Part shown: positions 33,501 to 42,660 of the stretch, piece after piece | Layout: the number at the start of each line of letters is the position of its first letter | How positions within the stretch are numbered: position 1 is the first letter of the stretch | From: an uncultured Lachnospiraceae bacterium | GTDB taxonomy: Bacteria; Bacillota; Clostridia; Lachnospirales; Lachnospiraceae | NCBI GenBank assembly: GCA_934385475.1 | Contig: CAKRPS010000019.1 | Span: forward strand, 1-44,671 | Direction: 5' to 3' | DNA: 44,671 nt | The notes under the pieces: model-generated | The model's database searches: none | What the model was told of the DNA's origin: nothing | What the model saw: only the letters and a program-made list of their open reading frames with translations | Program-made: the position numbers and the translations under genes

Positions 33501-36374
33501 ACCCAGTTCCAGCCGGGCTCTACTCCGTCTGTGACCTATCAGTGGTATGAGGTGGATGCAGATGGCAGCCGGACGAAAGCAGGCTCTGCCAGCAGTGATG
33601 GAACCTGTGCTCTTCCCAAGACGCTGACACTCGGTGCGCACACCTACGTCGTTGAAGCCAACTGTAGCGGATACCTTTGCTACAGTGAACCTTATACCGT
33701 AACAGTCACGCCACGCATCCTGTTAAAGCCAACGGCTGTTGAATCCACACTTACCAAGGTTTATGACGGCACGACGGATGCAACTGTCAGGATCGCAGGC
33801 TTTGTTGCCAAAAATGCTACATCCGCTCCCGCGATCCAGCTTACCTCCGGCACAGATTACACAGTCAGCGACATGTACTATGACACTGCCAATGCCGGAA
33901 CGACAACCGTGAACTTAACCGTCACCCTGAAAAATTCCAACTATCAGTTTGAAGACGGTGATACACAGACTGCAAAGATCCAAAACGCGGCAATTACACA
34001 GGCCTCCGCTCCTACCGTAAGCAAAAACGGGGATCTGACCATTTGTAATAACACGGCAGCGACCTATCACTTTGATTTCAAGTCGCTTCTGCCAGAACTG
34101 AACGCACCTGAAAGCTACGGCACGATCACAGGATATACGATCGATAAGATCACACTGACAAACGACTATTACACAGATGGCGCGACCATCGCAGACGGCG
34201 TGCTGAGCCTGCCGATTGAACAGTACACTACCATTTTGACTGCGCCGGTCGGCACCGTAACCGTCAAGGTGTCCACACAGAATTATCAGGATTTTATACT
34301 GACGCTCAACGTCAGTGCCGCAAACAAGATACAGCCTGTCCTGAACGGCAATGTGATACTCAGCAAAACCACGCTGACCTACGGCCAGAAACTCAGTGCA
34401 GTCACCATCTCCGGTACCATGAAAGACGGCAGTACCACTGTCAAGGGACGCTTTGCATGGCAGTCACCGGACGAAAAACTGAACGCAAGCGAAAATGCAC
34501 ATACGGTAGGCTGGATTTTCATACCGGACGATCCGGACAAATACGCAGAAGTCACCGGAACGACAACGATCACCGTCAATAAAGCGGTTCCCGCCGGTGC
34601 GCCGAAATACACCCCTGTTACCGGACCGGGTAAGACACTTTCCGATGTGAACCTCACAGCAAATGACAGCTGGCCTGACGGAACACTTCAATGGATGGAT
34701 GGCAGCTACCTTACCGCTATGCCGGAACAGACCGAAGTTACGGCGAACACCCCCTATTACTGGGAGTTCGCCCCGTATGATACGGCAAACTATACGGTGG
34801 TGCGCGGCAATTTGAAACCGTACACCACTTCGGATGGAGGCAGCTCCTCCGGCGGAAACTCTCATAACGACAGCTCCTCCGGTGATGATTCAACCTCTGA
34901 CGACAGCTTAGTAAATACAGACTCACCTAACGCTAACCAGAACAACGGAAGCTCGTCTAACGGAGATTCTTCTAATAGTAACAGCTCCTCCGGCAGCGGA
35001 AGCTCTACGAACATCGGGAGTTCCGCTCAGCCTGAACCGAGCCTTCCCACCACCGTCACAGCTAAACCGGTTACACTGGATACACGAGGCCGTGTGACCG
35101 TTGACCACAATACGGTTCTGTCCGCTATCGAGGAAGCCCGGAACGCTGCCAAAAAGAACGGCACTCTGGAAAACGGCATTGCCGTGACCATTCCCGTCAC
35201 TCCCCGAAAAGGGCAGACCTCTTTTCAGGTATCCCTCAAGGCCCAGACCCTGGATGTCCTTGTACGCGAGAATGTGAAACAGCTGGAGATCAATCTGGAC
35301 GGCGTAAGTGCACAGTGTATGGATATTGAACTTTTGAAATGGCTGGATAGCTTATCCGCAGACGGAGACATTATCCTCCGGACAAAACAGGTAAACCGAC
35401 TCACCTCCGCAGAAGCTAAGAGAGCTATCGGAAACCGACCGGTCTACGACCTGTCACTTTCTTATCTGGCAAACGGAAAGAACGTATCCATCACCAGCCT
35501 TAACGGCCACACTATCAGCATACGCCTGCCCTACACTCCGACATTGAAGGAGCAAAACGGCAGCCTGTTTGCGGTCTATGTGGATAACAACGGCAAGGTA
35601 GAATGGATCATAAATTCCAGTTATAACGAAAATCTGGGAGCAGTTGTCTTTGAAACCAGCCACTTCAGCATTTACGGTGTTGGCTATCAGAAACCGGGTT
35701 CGTCCTTCAAAGACATCTCCGTCCATTGGGCAAAGGATAACATTATCTTTGCGGCCAGCCGCGATCTGCTCTCCGGCACCGGTAAAAGACAGTTCAGCCC
35801 CGATGCAGGCATCACACGCGGCGCGCTCGCAGCCGCACTCGGTAAGATGGCAGGAATCGATCCTGCCGACTATAAGACCGGAAAATTTATCGATGTTCCG
35901 GCAACGGCAAGCTATGCCCCCTATGTAAACTGGGCGGCAGGCACAGGCATTATCAGTACCACCAACAAAATCACCTTTGCACCGGACGCAGGAGTGACCC
36001 GCGAACAACTGGCAGTCATCCTGACTAACTACGCAAAGACAATGGGCTATGACCTGCCCGCCGCCCACAAGACGGTGCCCTTCGCAGATCAAGGACAGAT
36101 CAGCAGCCCGTCCAAAACAGCGGTCAGCACCACACAACAGGCCGGAATCCTTCCCGGAAAAGACGGGAACCGATTCGACCCACAGACAACTGCCACCCGC
36201 GCAGAAACCGCTACCGCCCTGCGCCGGTTCATAGAGACCGTCATTGATCCGCAGACAGCCCAGGGCTGGGTGCAGAACCATAACGGCAAGTGGAATTATT
36301 ATAGAAATGGCATGATGGTGGTGAATACCACCGTCGATGGATATAAGATCGGCCCCGATGGGGCAAGAAAATAG
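30525..36374 (+). CDS. giant surface protein with Cys/His repeats, SLH domains and wall-binding repeat
   Basis: A secreted protein of about 1949 residues. Domains: Sec signal peptide (1-30, cleaved near VYAQ); Cys/His-rich repeats of the CxHEHTxxCY type (about 36-150); an acidic Glu-rich linker and helical segment (to about 245); a long beta-rich region with Cys4-like clusters (CTICGNVCRH, CPCGQKTF) and beta-helix-like repeats (to about 960); an Ig-like module (965-1063); a YDG-type module (KVYDGTTDATVRI, about 1075); an MBG-like module (1265-1355); a Ser/Gly/Asn linker (1435-1505); three SLH domains (1727-1905); and a final glucan/choline-binding-type repeat (GWVQNHNGKWNYYRNGMMV). SLH domains would hold it to the secondary wall polymer; no LPXTG is present. 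The ATG at 30525 follows GAGGAGG and is coupled to the pseudo-receiver gene. An adhesin role is inferred. Confidence 0.88.
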   Translation: MKKFSKRLLTFLLAVTMTITMSYNPVYAQEALQTGLCEHHTAHTADCGYTEGTAGSACSHEHTADCYTTEKNCSHEHTGDCYSQAENSNPDDTETPSGSEGQAPDACTHVCSEETGCITEQLNCHHEHDDQCGYAEETSGSSCSYVCEICNSQDDNEEVVEDEDEETEEAEETKETEDTLTVEEIQAMIDALPEKITKKNAEEVEELLAAIDEAKAKLTDKELKQLDLTRYEKVIALLGELSTPMLTAAETGDIWEVDYGYGNKSFDNWPELIDWIDGINDTTTTITLLDDATITSPLTFPNVLLGDIIFDLDGHTLSGDIADGPIIDVNPTTIRKIGIQNGTIINTHEDGRAIYLADGKLTLKDISATGDVVLGKIYNSTGNYVPTFLGGGTFSKIYAENYNVNLSIILSPGCYVLDANGQRLDANPNYSSLENVTIKSCDHKNEAGEYTFVKEAGKFVCTICGNVCRHTDLTQDERMCLACGSEITATMTSMAPIRHYTSFSEAADDVRNRRGNRTVHLLCDQDSSRLIFSDQFTINFNGFRLCQTADETVVENALSFQNMDSDYAGHYVGTLLVTGTSNPIGIIKVPAENNDLRIDGLVFTGNGRAELSGGTFGSITMSGSATLKSLLNEGYYFKSADGKPVQITTQTSLTEVTVTPCDHACGVFRVHDEASGTDTFTCPCGQKTFGASVTKDGQEAYYQTLQEAFDAATTGSTVKLLSKPTANATTLEVRSDITFDLNGQDLSSGAGLALNGKVTLIGSSAGSNLGIPVTVKSGAKMTVPATYSDSTANQLTLKKAAITVANGGVAELNTGTNENCSVTVSGRLTVTGGSYGAITLKNGSEMDLRGGSCTSLSAEDQGKAAVSGGKIGEFHITGGYSGITISDGSFDRIILYEYDLSTGEQFRTVTYADFAALPESGKSFRRTDNTWINYNDVKEGDNYTSKPCKVINNVTVGTAPLKGVTAYSQVASKDYMESVSVEYGEEISLKAQTQFQPGSTPSVTYQWYEVDADGSRTKAGSASSDGTCALPKTLTLGAHTYVVEANCSGYLCYSEPYTVTVTPRILLKPTAVESTLTKVYDGTTDATVRIAGFVAKNATSAPAIQLTSGTDYTVSDMYYDTANAGTTTVNLTVTLKNSNYQFEDGDTQTAKIQNAAITQASAPTVSKNGDLTICNNTAATYHFDFKSLLPELNAPESYGTITGYTIDKITLTNDYYTDGATIADGVLSLPIEQYTTILTAPVGTVTVKVSTQNYQDFILTLNVSAANKIQPVLNGNVILSKTTLTYGQKLSAVTISGTMKDGSTTVKGRFAWQSPDEKLNASENAHTVGWIFIPDDPDKYAEVTGTTTITVNKAVPAGAPKYTPVTGPGKTLSDVNLTANDSWPDGTLQWMDGSYLTAMPEQTEVTANTPYYWEFAPYDTANYTVVRGNLKPYTTSDGGSSSGGNSHNDSSSGDDSTSDDSLVNTDSPNANQNNGSSSNGDSSNSNSSSGSGSSTNIGSSAQPEPSLPTTVTAKPVTLDTRGRVTVDHNTVLSAIEEARNAAKKNGTLENGIAVTIPVTPRKGQTSFQVSLKAQTLDVLVRENVKQLEINLDGVSAQCMDIELLKWLDSLSADGDIILRTKQVNRLTSAEAKRAIGNRPVYDLSLSYLANGKNVSITSLNGHTISIRLPYTPTLKEQNGSLFAVYVDNNGKVEWIINSSYNENLGAVVFETSHFSIYGVGYQKPGSSFKDISVHWAKDNIIFAASRDLLSGTGKRQFSPDAGITRGALAAALGKMAGIDPADYKTGKFIDVPATASYAPYVNWAAGTGIISTTNKITFAPDAGVTREQLAVILTNYAKTMGYDLPAAHKTVPFADQGQISSPSKTAVSTTQQAGILPGKDGNRFDPQTTATRAETATALRRFIETVIDPQTAQGWVQNHNGKWNYYRNGMMVVNTTVDGYKIGPDGARK

Positions 36375-36400
36375 CAAGTGTACCAAGGGGATTGTAATAT

Positions 36401-36444
36401 AGAATAGTAAAGCCAGCAGAAAACTCTGCTGGCTTTACTATTCT
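36401..36444. terminator. bidirectional terminator, perfect 20-bp inverted repeat
   Basis: Arms 36401-36420 and 36425-36444 are exact reverse complements with a 4-base AAAC loop. It lies between the converging surface-protein and nitrilase-family genes (stops at 36374 and 36474). T-rich ends of the stem serve both strands. Confidence 0.85.
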
Positions 36445-36473
36445 ACTAATCCCAATGATCCGCTTTGTTGCAC

Positions 36474-37310
36474 TTACTGCCCATCTCTTATAAATGGTTC
36501 CCTGATATCTTTACTCAATAATTGCTCATATGCCTCTACCTTACGAAATGTATTTCCTAACATTTCCCGGCTTCTGTAGTCTCTGATAGCTTCCATGTCA
36601 AACTCTGCATAGAAAATCCCCTCTGTTTTGTCGTCAGCCAGCAAAACTGTGTTATCCACACATTTTCCCTCTCTATCCCAACAAATGGGACTGTACGCGC
36701 AGGAACATCCCGCATTATCTCCATTCGGATTTGCCATAGCGACCGCAACCATGTTTTCATATGCTCTTGTAGAAAGTGCTCTGATCCTCGGCTGCATGGA
36801 ACCACAATCATTTGGAACAAGAATAACTTCAGCACCTTTTAACATCAATATTCTTGCACTTTCCGGATACTCCCTGTCATAACAGATCATAATCCCTAAT
36901 TGTATTCCTTCAAAATCACAGACCTTAAACTCTTTCCCGGATTCAACATCTCTTTCATCTGCGAAATCACAGGTATGTACCTTGGAATATTTCATTAAAA
37001 TATTGCCCGATTTATTGATGACAAAGGCCGTGTTCTGTGGCTGCCTATTCCCCTTTGTAAATGCTGTGAGCACCACACCAATTTGATACTTTTGGGCTTT
37101 CTCACATATCCGGGCGATTCTTATATCATCATCCGCAATGCTCTTCTCGTAAGACATCGGCAAATCATATCCCGTAATAAAACATTCCGGCAATAGAAGG
37201 ATGTCCGCGTGATTTTCCGAGGCTTCTTTCATTGCTGTGATGATGGTTTCGATATTCTTGTTTATTTGAGCGTTGATAGCTCGTTGTTGTAGTATTGCGA
37301 TTTTGAACAT
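36474..37310 (-). CDS. carbon-nitrogen (nitrilase-superfamily) hydrolase
   Basis: A 278-residue cytoplasmic amidase-type enzyme. The Glu-Lys-Cys triad is visible: Glu42 in LLLPECFITGYD, Lys110 in KYSKVHTCDFADE, and Cys143 in GIMICYDREYPESARIL. Substrates of the superfamily range from omega-amides to N-carbamoyl amines and nitriles; none can be assigned here. The gene starts only 2 bp after the stop of the AlbA_2-like gene, so it is probably the last gene of an operon with it and perhaps with the NTPase upstream. It is more AT-rich than the sugar regions. Whether it is metabolic or part of a defence set is open. Confidence 0.88.
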   Translation of the reverse strand: MFKIAILQQRAINAQINKNIETIITAMKEASENHADILLLPECFITGYDLPMSYEKSIADDDIRIARICEKAQKYQIGVVLTAFTKGNRQPQNTAFVINKSGNILMKYSKVHTCDFADERDVESGKEFKVCDFEGIQLGIMICYDREYPESARILMLKGAEVILVPNDCGSMQPRIRALSTRAYENMVAVAMANPNGDNAGCSCAYSPICWDREGKCVDNTVLLADDKTEGIFYAEFDMEAIRDYRSREMLGNTFRKVEAYEQLLSKDIREPFIRDGQ

Positions 37311-37312
37311 TT

Positions 37313-38722
37313 TTATTTTCCTTTTGTCTCCCAGTGTCCGCTATAGCCACTTCCAATATATGATATGCTGGGTATTTGCTTAATTCTTCTTTTTACGGTT
37401 CTTACGCTAACACTCAGCTTTTCTGCAATTTCTGCTGTAGAAATTTGAGGATTTTCTTTTATCATATCAAGGATTTGTTCCTTCAATTTATCTTGAGTGC
37501 CAACTTGAGTGCCAACTTGAGTGCCAACTTGAGTGCCATTTTCATTTATTTGCATTGCATAATTAAAATCATAATTCAGATTGTATAAAGTCAATATAAA
37601 GTCATCATTATCTGCATCAAAAACTGGCATCTTTGTATCGTCAAATTCCACCTGTTTCTCATAATCTGCCAATATCTTCTTAAAACCGCTACCTCTACGT
37701 TCCATGTATTTCAATCGACTAAATACATCAGCCAATATCGGATTCCTTCGCTTTGATGGGATTTTCAATAAATCTTTACCCTCTAAAGATATTCCGCTTA
37801 CCATTCCGCCCGGTGAATATATTTCAATTCTGTCATCAAACATATCTATATGGACTTCACTTCCTATTTCCATATAGTTTCTATGAATCAATGCATTTAC
37901 TACACCTTCAAGCACTGCTCGATCCGGATAATCAGGCATTTCAATTCTTCCGTCACCAACCTTACGCCATGCTTTCCTGGAATTGTTTCTGATAAAATCT
38001 GTTCCGTCCTGCAGTAGTGTCACAAGGCTACCAGTATATTCCTTATCATCAAGTGCGTCCACTATTCCCGATGCTTTAGTAAGTCCGTTCCACCTTGTGC
38101 AAAACAATCTGGAGTGACGCACCGGAGATTCATCTGCCAGAAGTGCTCCTGCATTTGTAAGGTTTCCTTTTTCATCAATCAGCCCAAAAGATTCATAATC
38201 TGTATCTTCAAATGTATTTCCTGTCCTCTGCTTATACACTGATTTTAGTTTTGTGAAAGACATATTATTAAAGTCAAATCTTGCTTTCAGGCTATCATAA
38301 CTTTCACCACTTCCACGAAGCACTAATTCCCTTAACTGTGAAGGAGTTGCCGGAACACTTTCATTTCCTATACGCATAAATGCAATAAGTTGTCCATCTC
38401 CCTCATAATAGTAGGGTGTCTGCTGCCCTTTCATAACTTCTACAATAACAAAAGTCTTATCATCATCTTTTTCAAATGAAAGCCTAAACTCCGGTATTGG
38501 ATTCAAGTGTGTTTTAATCGCTTCGCTGATTATCTCTGAATCGCCTTCAGCATCCGCAAGCCCAACAAGCTCATTATCATGTGCCACACCAAATACAAGT
38601 TTGCCACCAAAACAATTGGCAAATGCGCTGATACTTTTGCACCAGCTTTTAGGCTTCTTTATCTCAAGTGCAAGCTTTTTATCATAATCTGTGGCTTCGC
38701 CAATTAGTTGCTTTATGTCCAT
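37313..38722 (-). CDS. AlbA_2/Schlafen-like putative DNA/RNA-binding ATP-binding protein
   Basis: A 469-residue protein. Residues about 8-135 are an AlbA_2 (Schlafen-type) domain: LALEIKKPKSWCKSISAFANCFGGKLVFGVAHDNELVGL. The centre has a GHKL-like ATPase-type segment, LEGVVNALIHRNYMEIGSEVHIDMFDDRIEIYSPGG, as in the ATPase_4/HATPase_c_4 families. The C-terminus is a winged helix-turn-helix (ILDMIKENPQISTAEIAEKLSVSVRTVKRRI). A tandem VGTQ repeat separates the last two regions. Many such proteins are labelled transcriptional regulators; some lie in defence islands. It follows the NTPase gene by 35 bp, with an AAGGAAG site, and precedes the hydrolase by 2 bp. Confidence 0.85.
   Translation of the reverse strand: MDIKQLIGEATDYDKKLALEIKKPKSWCKSISAFANCFGGKLVFGVAHDNELVGLADAEGDSEIISEAIKTHLNPIPEFRLSFEKDDDKTFVIVEVMKGQQTPYYYEGDGQLIAFMRIGNESVPATPSQLRELVLRGSGESYDSLKARFDFNNMSFTKLKSVYKQRTGNTFEDTDYESFGLIDEKGNLTNAGALLADESPVRHSRLFCTRWNGLTKASGIVDALDDKEYTGSLVTLLQDGTDFIRNNSRKAWRKVGDGRIEMPDYPDRAVLEGVVNALIHRNYMEIGSEVHIDMFDDRIEIYSPGGMVSGISLEGKDLLKIPSKRRNPILADVFSRLKYMERRGSGFKKILADYEKQVEFDDTKMPVFDADNDDFILTLYNLNYDFNYAMQINENGTQVGTQVGTQVGTQDKLKEQILDMIKENPQISTAEIAEKLSVSVRTVKRRIKQIPSISYIGSGYSGHWETKGK
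37492..37539 (-). repeat. 12-bp tandem repeat, four units, in the AlbA_2-like gene
   Basis: Four consecutive 12-base units (plus-strand CTTGAGTGCCAA; the last differs in its final base) encode repeated VGTQ in the linker before the winged helix. The identical units at nucleotide level imply recent slippage or selection. Twelve is a multiple of three, so copy-number change would alter linker length, not frame. Confidence 0.95.
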
Positions 38723-38757
38723 AAATTCACTTCCTTTTTGCTTATCAACTGATAGAA

Positions 38758-41700
38758 CTAATATTTTCTGTCTTTGGTAGGGTTTTTAACTACAATGTAT
38801 CCTTCATCATCACTATTTGAGTAATAATCAAAAATCCATGTATTTTTCTTCAACTCATCAAGTATATCTCTTATATAACTATTGTTTTTATATGTCTTAG
38901 TATAATTATTACGTTTTGTAAAAATACCTTTAAGCTCAGGAAATCCCATTTCATCAAAATGCTTTTTGCATGTTTCTTCTGTTAAATTTGGAATTGCTTT
39001 TGCCCATAATTGAATTTTATCATCAGTGCTACATCCACTCTTTGTCAATAGCGCTGACAACAAGTTATCATCAAGAACTATATATGCATCAGCAATAATA
39101 TTTTCTATTCGCGATTCCGCAATCCTATATATTGACGATTGAATAACTTCTTCATATTCTGAGAAATGTTGATATAATTCATTTTCATCATGTTCATCAA
39201 AATTATTATCAAGAATGTAAACAACAAGAAAACTAGAATACCCCTTTCCAACTACTGATACCGGCTTTGCTGTTAAGTTAAGAAGTTTTATTTTTTCTTC
39301 ATCGTCTATTCTCTTATCCAACACATACAAGGCTTCTTTGTAACTAAAGTTGTGTGATTTAATAATGTTTAAATATTCTTCTACATTTTCATCTATATAT
39401 AATTCAATGTAATCTTTATAATGATTTCTAATATATTCCAGACTTTCTTCTTTCATTTCTATGATATTATTCTTTATCAAAATTTTCATCTTATCATCAG
39501 CAATGTCATATGTATCATAATTATCGTAACCATATCCCATATCACATAAAATTTCTTTATATCTACTTGTTTTTATATCATTATTTACAGCTACAAAATC
39601 AAAAAATCGTCTTGCAATTTCAGCTCCAAACTCCCCCTCAATATGAGAATAGTCCATACCTGTATCACATTCATTAATAAATTGGATTAATTGGCTATCA
39701 CCGCAATACTCTGTATAATAATGTATTATATTAGAAACTGACTTTTTAATTATTCCCTTGGCAAGCATTTCTTTCCATAATTTTTTATTTCGTATTGTCT
39801 CTATATAAGAGATAACCGTTTCTAATACTTTTACATACTTTTCTTGTATATCATCCGAAACATTTTCATCATTAATAAACTTAATAATATCCTCCTCTGA
39901 ATCTTCTATTAATCCATTACAATTTTCCAAATATTCATTTGCATATATATTTATATTTGCTGCAATATACTTAGCTAATGGGGATTTATATTTTTTTTGA
40001 ATAACTGTATAATTTCTATGCTTAATATTATACGAATCACATTCTCCATACATTGTCTTAAGCATTAATTCGATATTTTCAAATGTTAATTCATATAAAT
40101 TATATTCATACACTCCCTTAAATAACTCTTCGTGAGCTGTATCAATTTTAATTTTCTTAAATTTTACATCAAGAATATAAAATTTATAAATTATCTCCAT
40201 AACATCGGGATTATGAATATCCAAATAATCGCTCTCGTTCGATATATAATCGGTTAAACATCCTTCTACATTAATACTCTGTATTTTGCACTCATCTAAT
40301 AAATAAAGTGAATCCAGTGAAAATCTTTTCATCTGTTCTAATGGCAGCGTTTTGTTCACAACAACATCTTTAAAGAAATCTTTCCACTGTTCATTCAGAT
40401 TAATAATAAATGTTCTATCAAACTGTGCACTATCGTAGAATTTTGATATAAACTCTGTTTCCTTATTATCTTTCATCTGTTTTATTAATGCAGATAAATA
40501 TTCCTGATATTTAGAATTCTCCTGGCTAGCAAGAAGTCCTTTCAAAAGATCAAAATTTAAAGTTTCCTCCTCGTAAAAATCAACAACTCTTAAAATCGGA
40601 GAGGATAAAACCTTTCCAACATCATCAAGAGAATATTCATAATTACTTCCTTTCTTATCAGTTATCCTTCTCAAAAACATCTTATCATGAGCAGATAAAC
40701 TCTCCTCATAAAAATATGTCATATAATCATTATAAGTTTCGTCAATATATCCATTGCTAACAAGAAATTTTAGTAGCTCAAAATAATCGCTTCCCTTGAT
40801 TTCATTATATTCATTCTTCTCGCCAATAGGATTTATAGTCTTTATCATAAATATTGAATCAGTATTATCTCTCGTAATTAATTCTCTCAATAGCTTTGTC
40901 TTTGTAGTAGAAATTTTCTGTTCGATATTCTGAATTTTTGCCTCTAATTCTGGCAACATCCCCTCAATTTTATTATCTATTGCTTCTATTCTTTTATCTT
41001 TATCTTTTTCTAACTTATCTTTTTCTTTTCGGCTTTCTTGAGTTAAGTCACCCCACGAATCTCTCGGTAATCTCGTATACTTTGCATCATATGCATCATT
41101 CAACTCTTGTACATCATTCAAATTTTCATTATTTATAAATATTATTTTTTCCTGTATAAGTTGCTTTTCTTGTTCCAATTTTACTATTATTGATTTACAA
41201 GTATTTTCTTTTTGCTCAAACAATTCATGAACATATCCTTTTCCAAGCTGAAGATTGCAAAAATCTCTTGGAAATATATTTTTATACACAATTACAGCTA
41301 ACATTTTATTCCAATTTAAATCTGTATTATTTAAACGATACATATATACTAAAAATTCGTTATATACATTCTTCAAAACCCTCATATCGTCTATATATAA
41401 TGCAAGCCTTTGTAAAAAAGTATTATCGAATTTTTCATATATATTTTCTTGCTTTAAATGTCTTATAAATTGGTCATATGAGTTAGTTCCATCTAGAACT
41501 GGAACAATCGGAATAATATAATCAAAAAATTTCGTTCTATCCTTTGTAACGAAAACATCATCCCTTAACAAGTAAAAGAAACGTAGTGGTTTGTACTGCT
41601 GTACTTTTTTGCGAAAGACCTTATTTATAAATTTGTATTGCTTTTTATTTTTTAACTTATTATATTTATGTACATTAACCAAATTATTTACTTCTCTTAA

Positions 41701-42462
41701 ACGCTCAAAAATAACATTGGAATTAAATCTATCCATATCTTCAAATACAATTACATCTGCTTCTACTTGTTCAAAAAGATAAAGTACCTCATTCAAATAC
41801 TTATCAAAGTATGACTCATCTTTATTTTCAAATATTTCAATAGTATTCCCTTGTACTGTTATCTTGTGAAATATATTTTTATTTTTTTGTACTTTAACAG
41901 CATTATATATGCAAATAAATGCACTAATTGCAAACATAATACCTGCAAAAAGAACAACATAGTCACTCGTTAGGATAGTCAATAAACTTTTTAATCTTCC
42001 CTCACATAATGCATCTACCCACTTTTGTATTTTACTTGATAATGATATGAAGGTTATACTGCTAAGTAACACACCTAACAGTATTGTAATAAAGATTATA
42101 TTCTTCCTGCCTACATCCTTTTTTACTCTGAAATTTGTTTGTGGTATTCTATCTACAGGAATCTGATGTATTAACTGATTTAATATTTTCCCTTCAAGAA
42201 TAGTTTCTTTCACACTATCCTCTGATTTATTATCTTTTGTAGATTCAAAATGTGCCAAAGAAATGTGTAAAAAATTTTTATCATCATGTTTTTTCTCATA
42301 TGATTCTATAACACTACTTTTACCAGCTCCATAAGCTCCAGAAATAGCAATATTAGTAACATCAGCATTATCAAATACAAATTCAATTGCTTCTTCATAT
42401 ACTGATATATCTACTTCTTTGTTAGGCGTAAGTTTTTCAAAATTATAGTTCTTTTGTTCCAT
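38758..42462 (-). CDS. KAP/YobI-type membrane P-loop NTPase
   Basis: A 1234-residue protein. Walker A is SGAYGAGKSS (41-50) and Walker B DVIVFEDMDRF (236-246). Two transmembrane helices (about 121-142 and 169-188) are inserted between them, the hallmark of KAP-type NTPases, anchoring the ATPase on the inner membrane face. FFYLLRDDVF and RLALYIDDMRVLKNVYNEF follow. A charged coiled coil spans about 405-530. The remaining 700 residues are helical, with no recognised domain. It resembles YobI-family proteins. The gene is strikingly AT-rich. AAGGAGAAG precedes the ATG. KAP NTPases occur in phage-defence systems (for example QatA), so defence is inferred. Confidence 0.82.
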   Translation of the reverse strand: MEQKNYNFEKLTPNKEVDISVYEEAIEFVFDNADVTNIAISGAYGAGKSSVIESYEKKHDDKNFLHISLAHFESTKDNKSEDSVKETILEGKILNQLIHQIPVDRIPQTNFRVKKDVGRKNIIFITILLGVLLSSITFISLSSKIQKWVDALCEGRLKSLLTILTSDYVVLFAGIMFAISAFICIYNAVKVQKNKNIFHKITVQGNTIEIFENKDESYFDKYLNEVLYLFEQVEADVIVFEDMDRFNSNVIFERLREVNNLVNVHKYNKLKNKKQYKFINKVFRKKVQQYKPLRFFYLLRDDVFVTKDRTKFFDYIIPIVPVLDGTNSYDQFIRHLKQENIYEKFDNTFLQRLALYIDDMRVLKNVYNEFLVYMYRLNNTDLNWNKMLAVIVYKNIFPRDFCNLQLGKGYVHELFEQKENTCKSIIVKLEQEKQLIQEKIIFINNENLNDVQELNDAYDAKYTRLPRDSWGDLTQESRKEKDKLEKDKDKRIEAIDNKIEGMLPELEAKIQNIEQKISTTKTKLLRELITRDNTDSIFMIKTINPIGEKNEYNEIKGSDYFELLKFLVSNGYIDETYNDYMTYFYEESLSAHDKMFLRRITDKKGSNYEYSLDDVGKVLSSPILRVVDFYEEETLNFDLLKGLLASQENSKYQEYLSALIKQMKDNKETEFISKFYDSAQFDRTFIINLNEQWKDFFKDVVVNKTLPLEQMKRFSLDSLYLLDECKIQSINVEGCLTDYISNESDYLDIHNPDVMEIIYKFYILDVKFKKIKIDTAHEELFKGVYEYNLYELTFENIELMLKTMYGECDSYNIKHRNYTVIQKKYKSPLAKYIAANINIYANEYLENCNGLIEDSEEDIIKFINDENVSDDIQEKYVKVLETVISYIETIRNKKLWKEMLAKGIIKKSVSNIIHYYTEYCGDSQLIQFINECDTGMDYSHIEGEFGAEIARRFFDFVAVNNDIKTSRYKEILCDMGYGYDNYDTYDIADDKMKILIKNNIIEMKEESLEYIRNHYKDYIELYIDENVEEYLNIIKSHNFSYKEALYVLDKRIDDEEKIKLLNLTAKPVSVVGKGYSSFLVVYILDNNFDEHDENELYQHFSEYEEVIQSSIYRIAESRIENIIADAYIVLDDNLLSALLTKSGCSTDDKIQLWAKAIPNLTEETCKKHFDEMGFPELKGIFTKRNNYTKTYKNNSYIRDILDELKKNTWIFDYYSNSDDEGYIVVKNPTKDRKY

Positions 42463-42549
42463 GTACTTCTCCTTATCATGTGCCAGTATTCTTGCTTCCT
42501 ACATTTAGCTACCTTCTATCATTATTTGAAATACATATCTCATTATACA

Positions 42550-42606
42550 TTATTCTTCCAAAAATAGCGCCATTTGATAAAACAAATGCAGAAAACCCGC
42601 AGTGCT
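42550..42606 (-). CDS. possible 18-residue small ORF
   Basis: An ATG at 42606 reads MSTAGFLHLFYQMALFLE- and ends after one more Glu at a TAA (42552-42550). GAGGTGG lies 8 bases upstream, a good ribosome site. The frame stays open upstream to another ATG at 42636. It is short, hydrophobic and without a known family, so it may be chance. It lies between the terminator-like hairpin and the NTPase gene. Confidence 0.25.
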   Translation of the reverse strand, partial: STAGFLHLFYQMALFLEE

Positions 42607-42660
42607 CATTCGGATTCCACCTCGCTCCATCCTCATGTTCGACTGTCGCCGAATAAATAA

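Noticed and set aside
35454..36386. 310-codon minus-strand frame opposite the SLH region
   Set aside because: It lies wholly inside the SLH/wall-binding coding region and lacks a ribosome site and known motifs.
37492..37539. CRISPR-like array
   Set aside because: Units are 12 bases, contiguous without spacers and in coding frame; it is a protein-coding tandem repeat.
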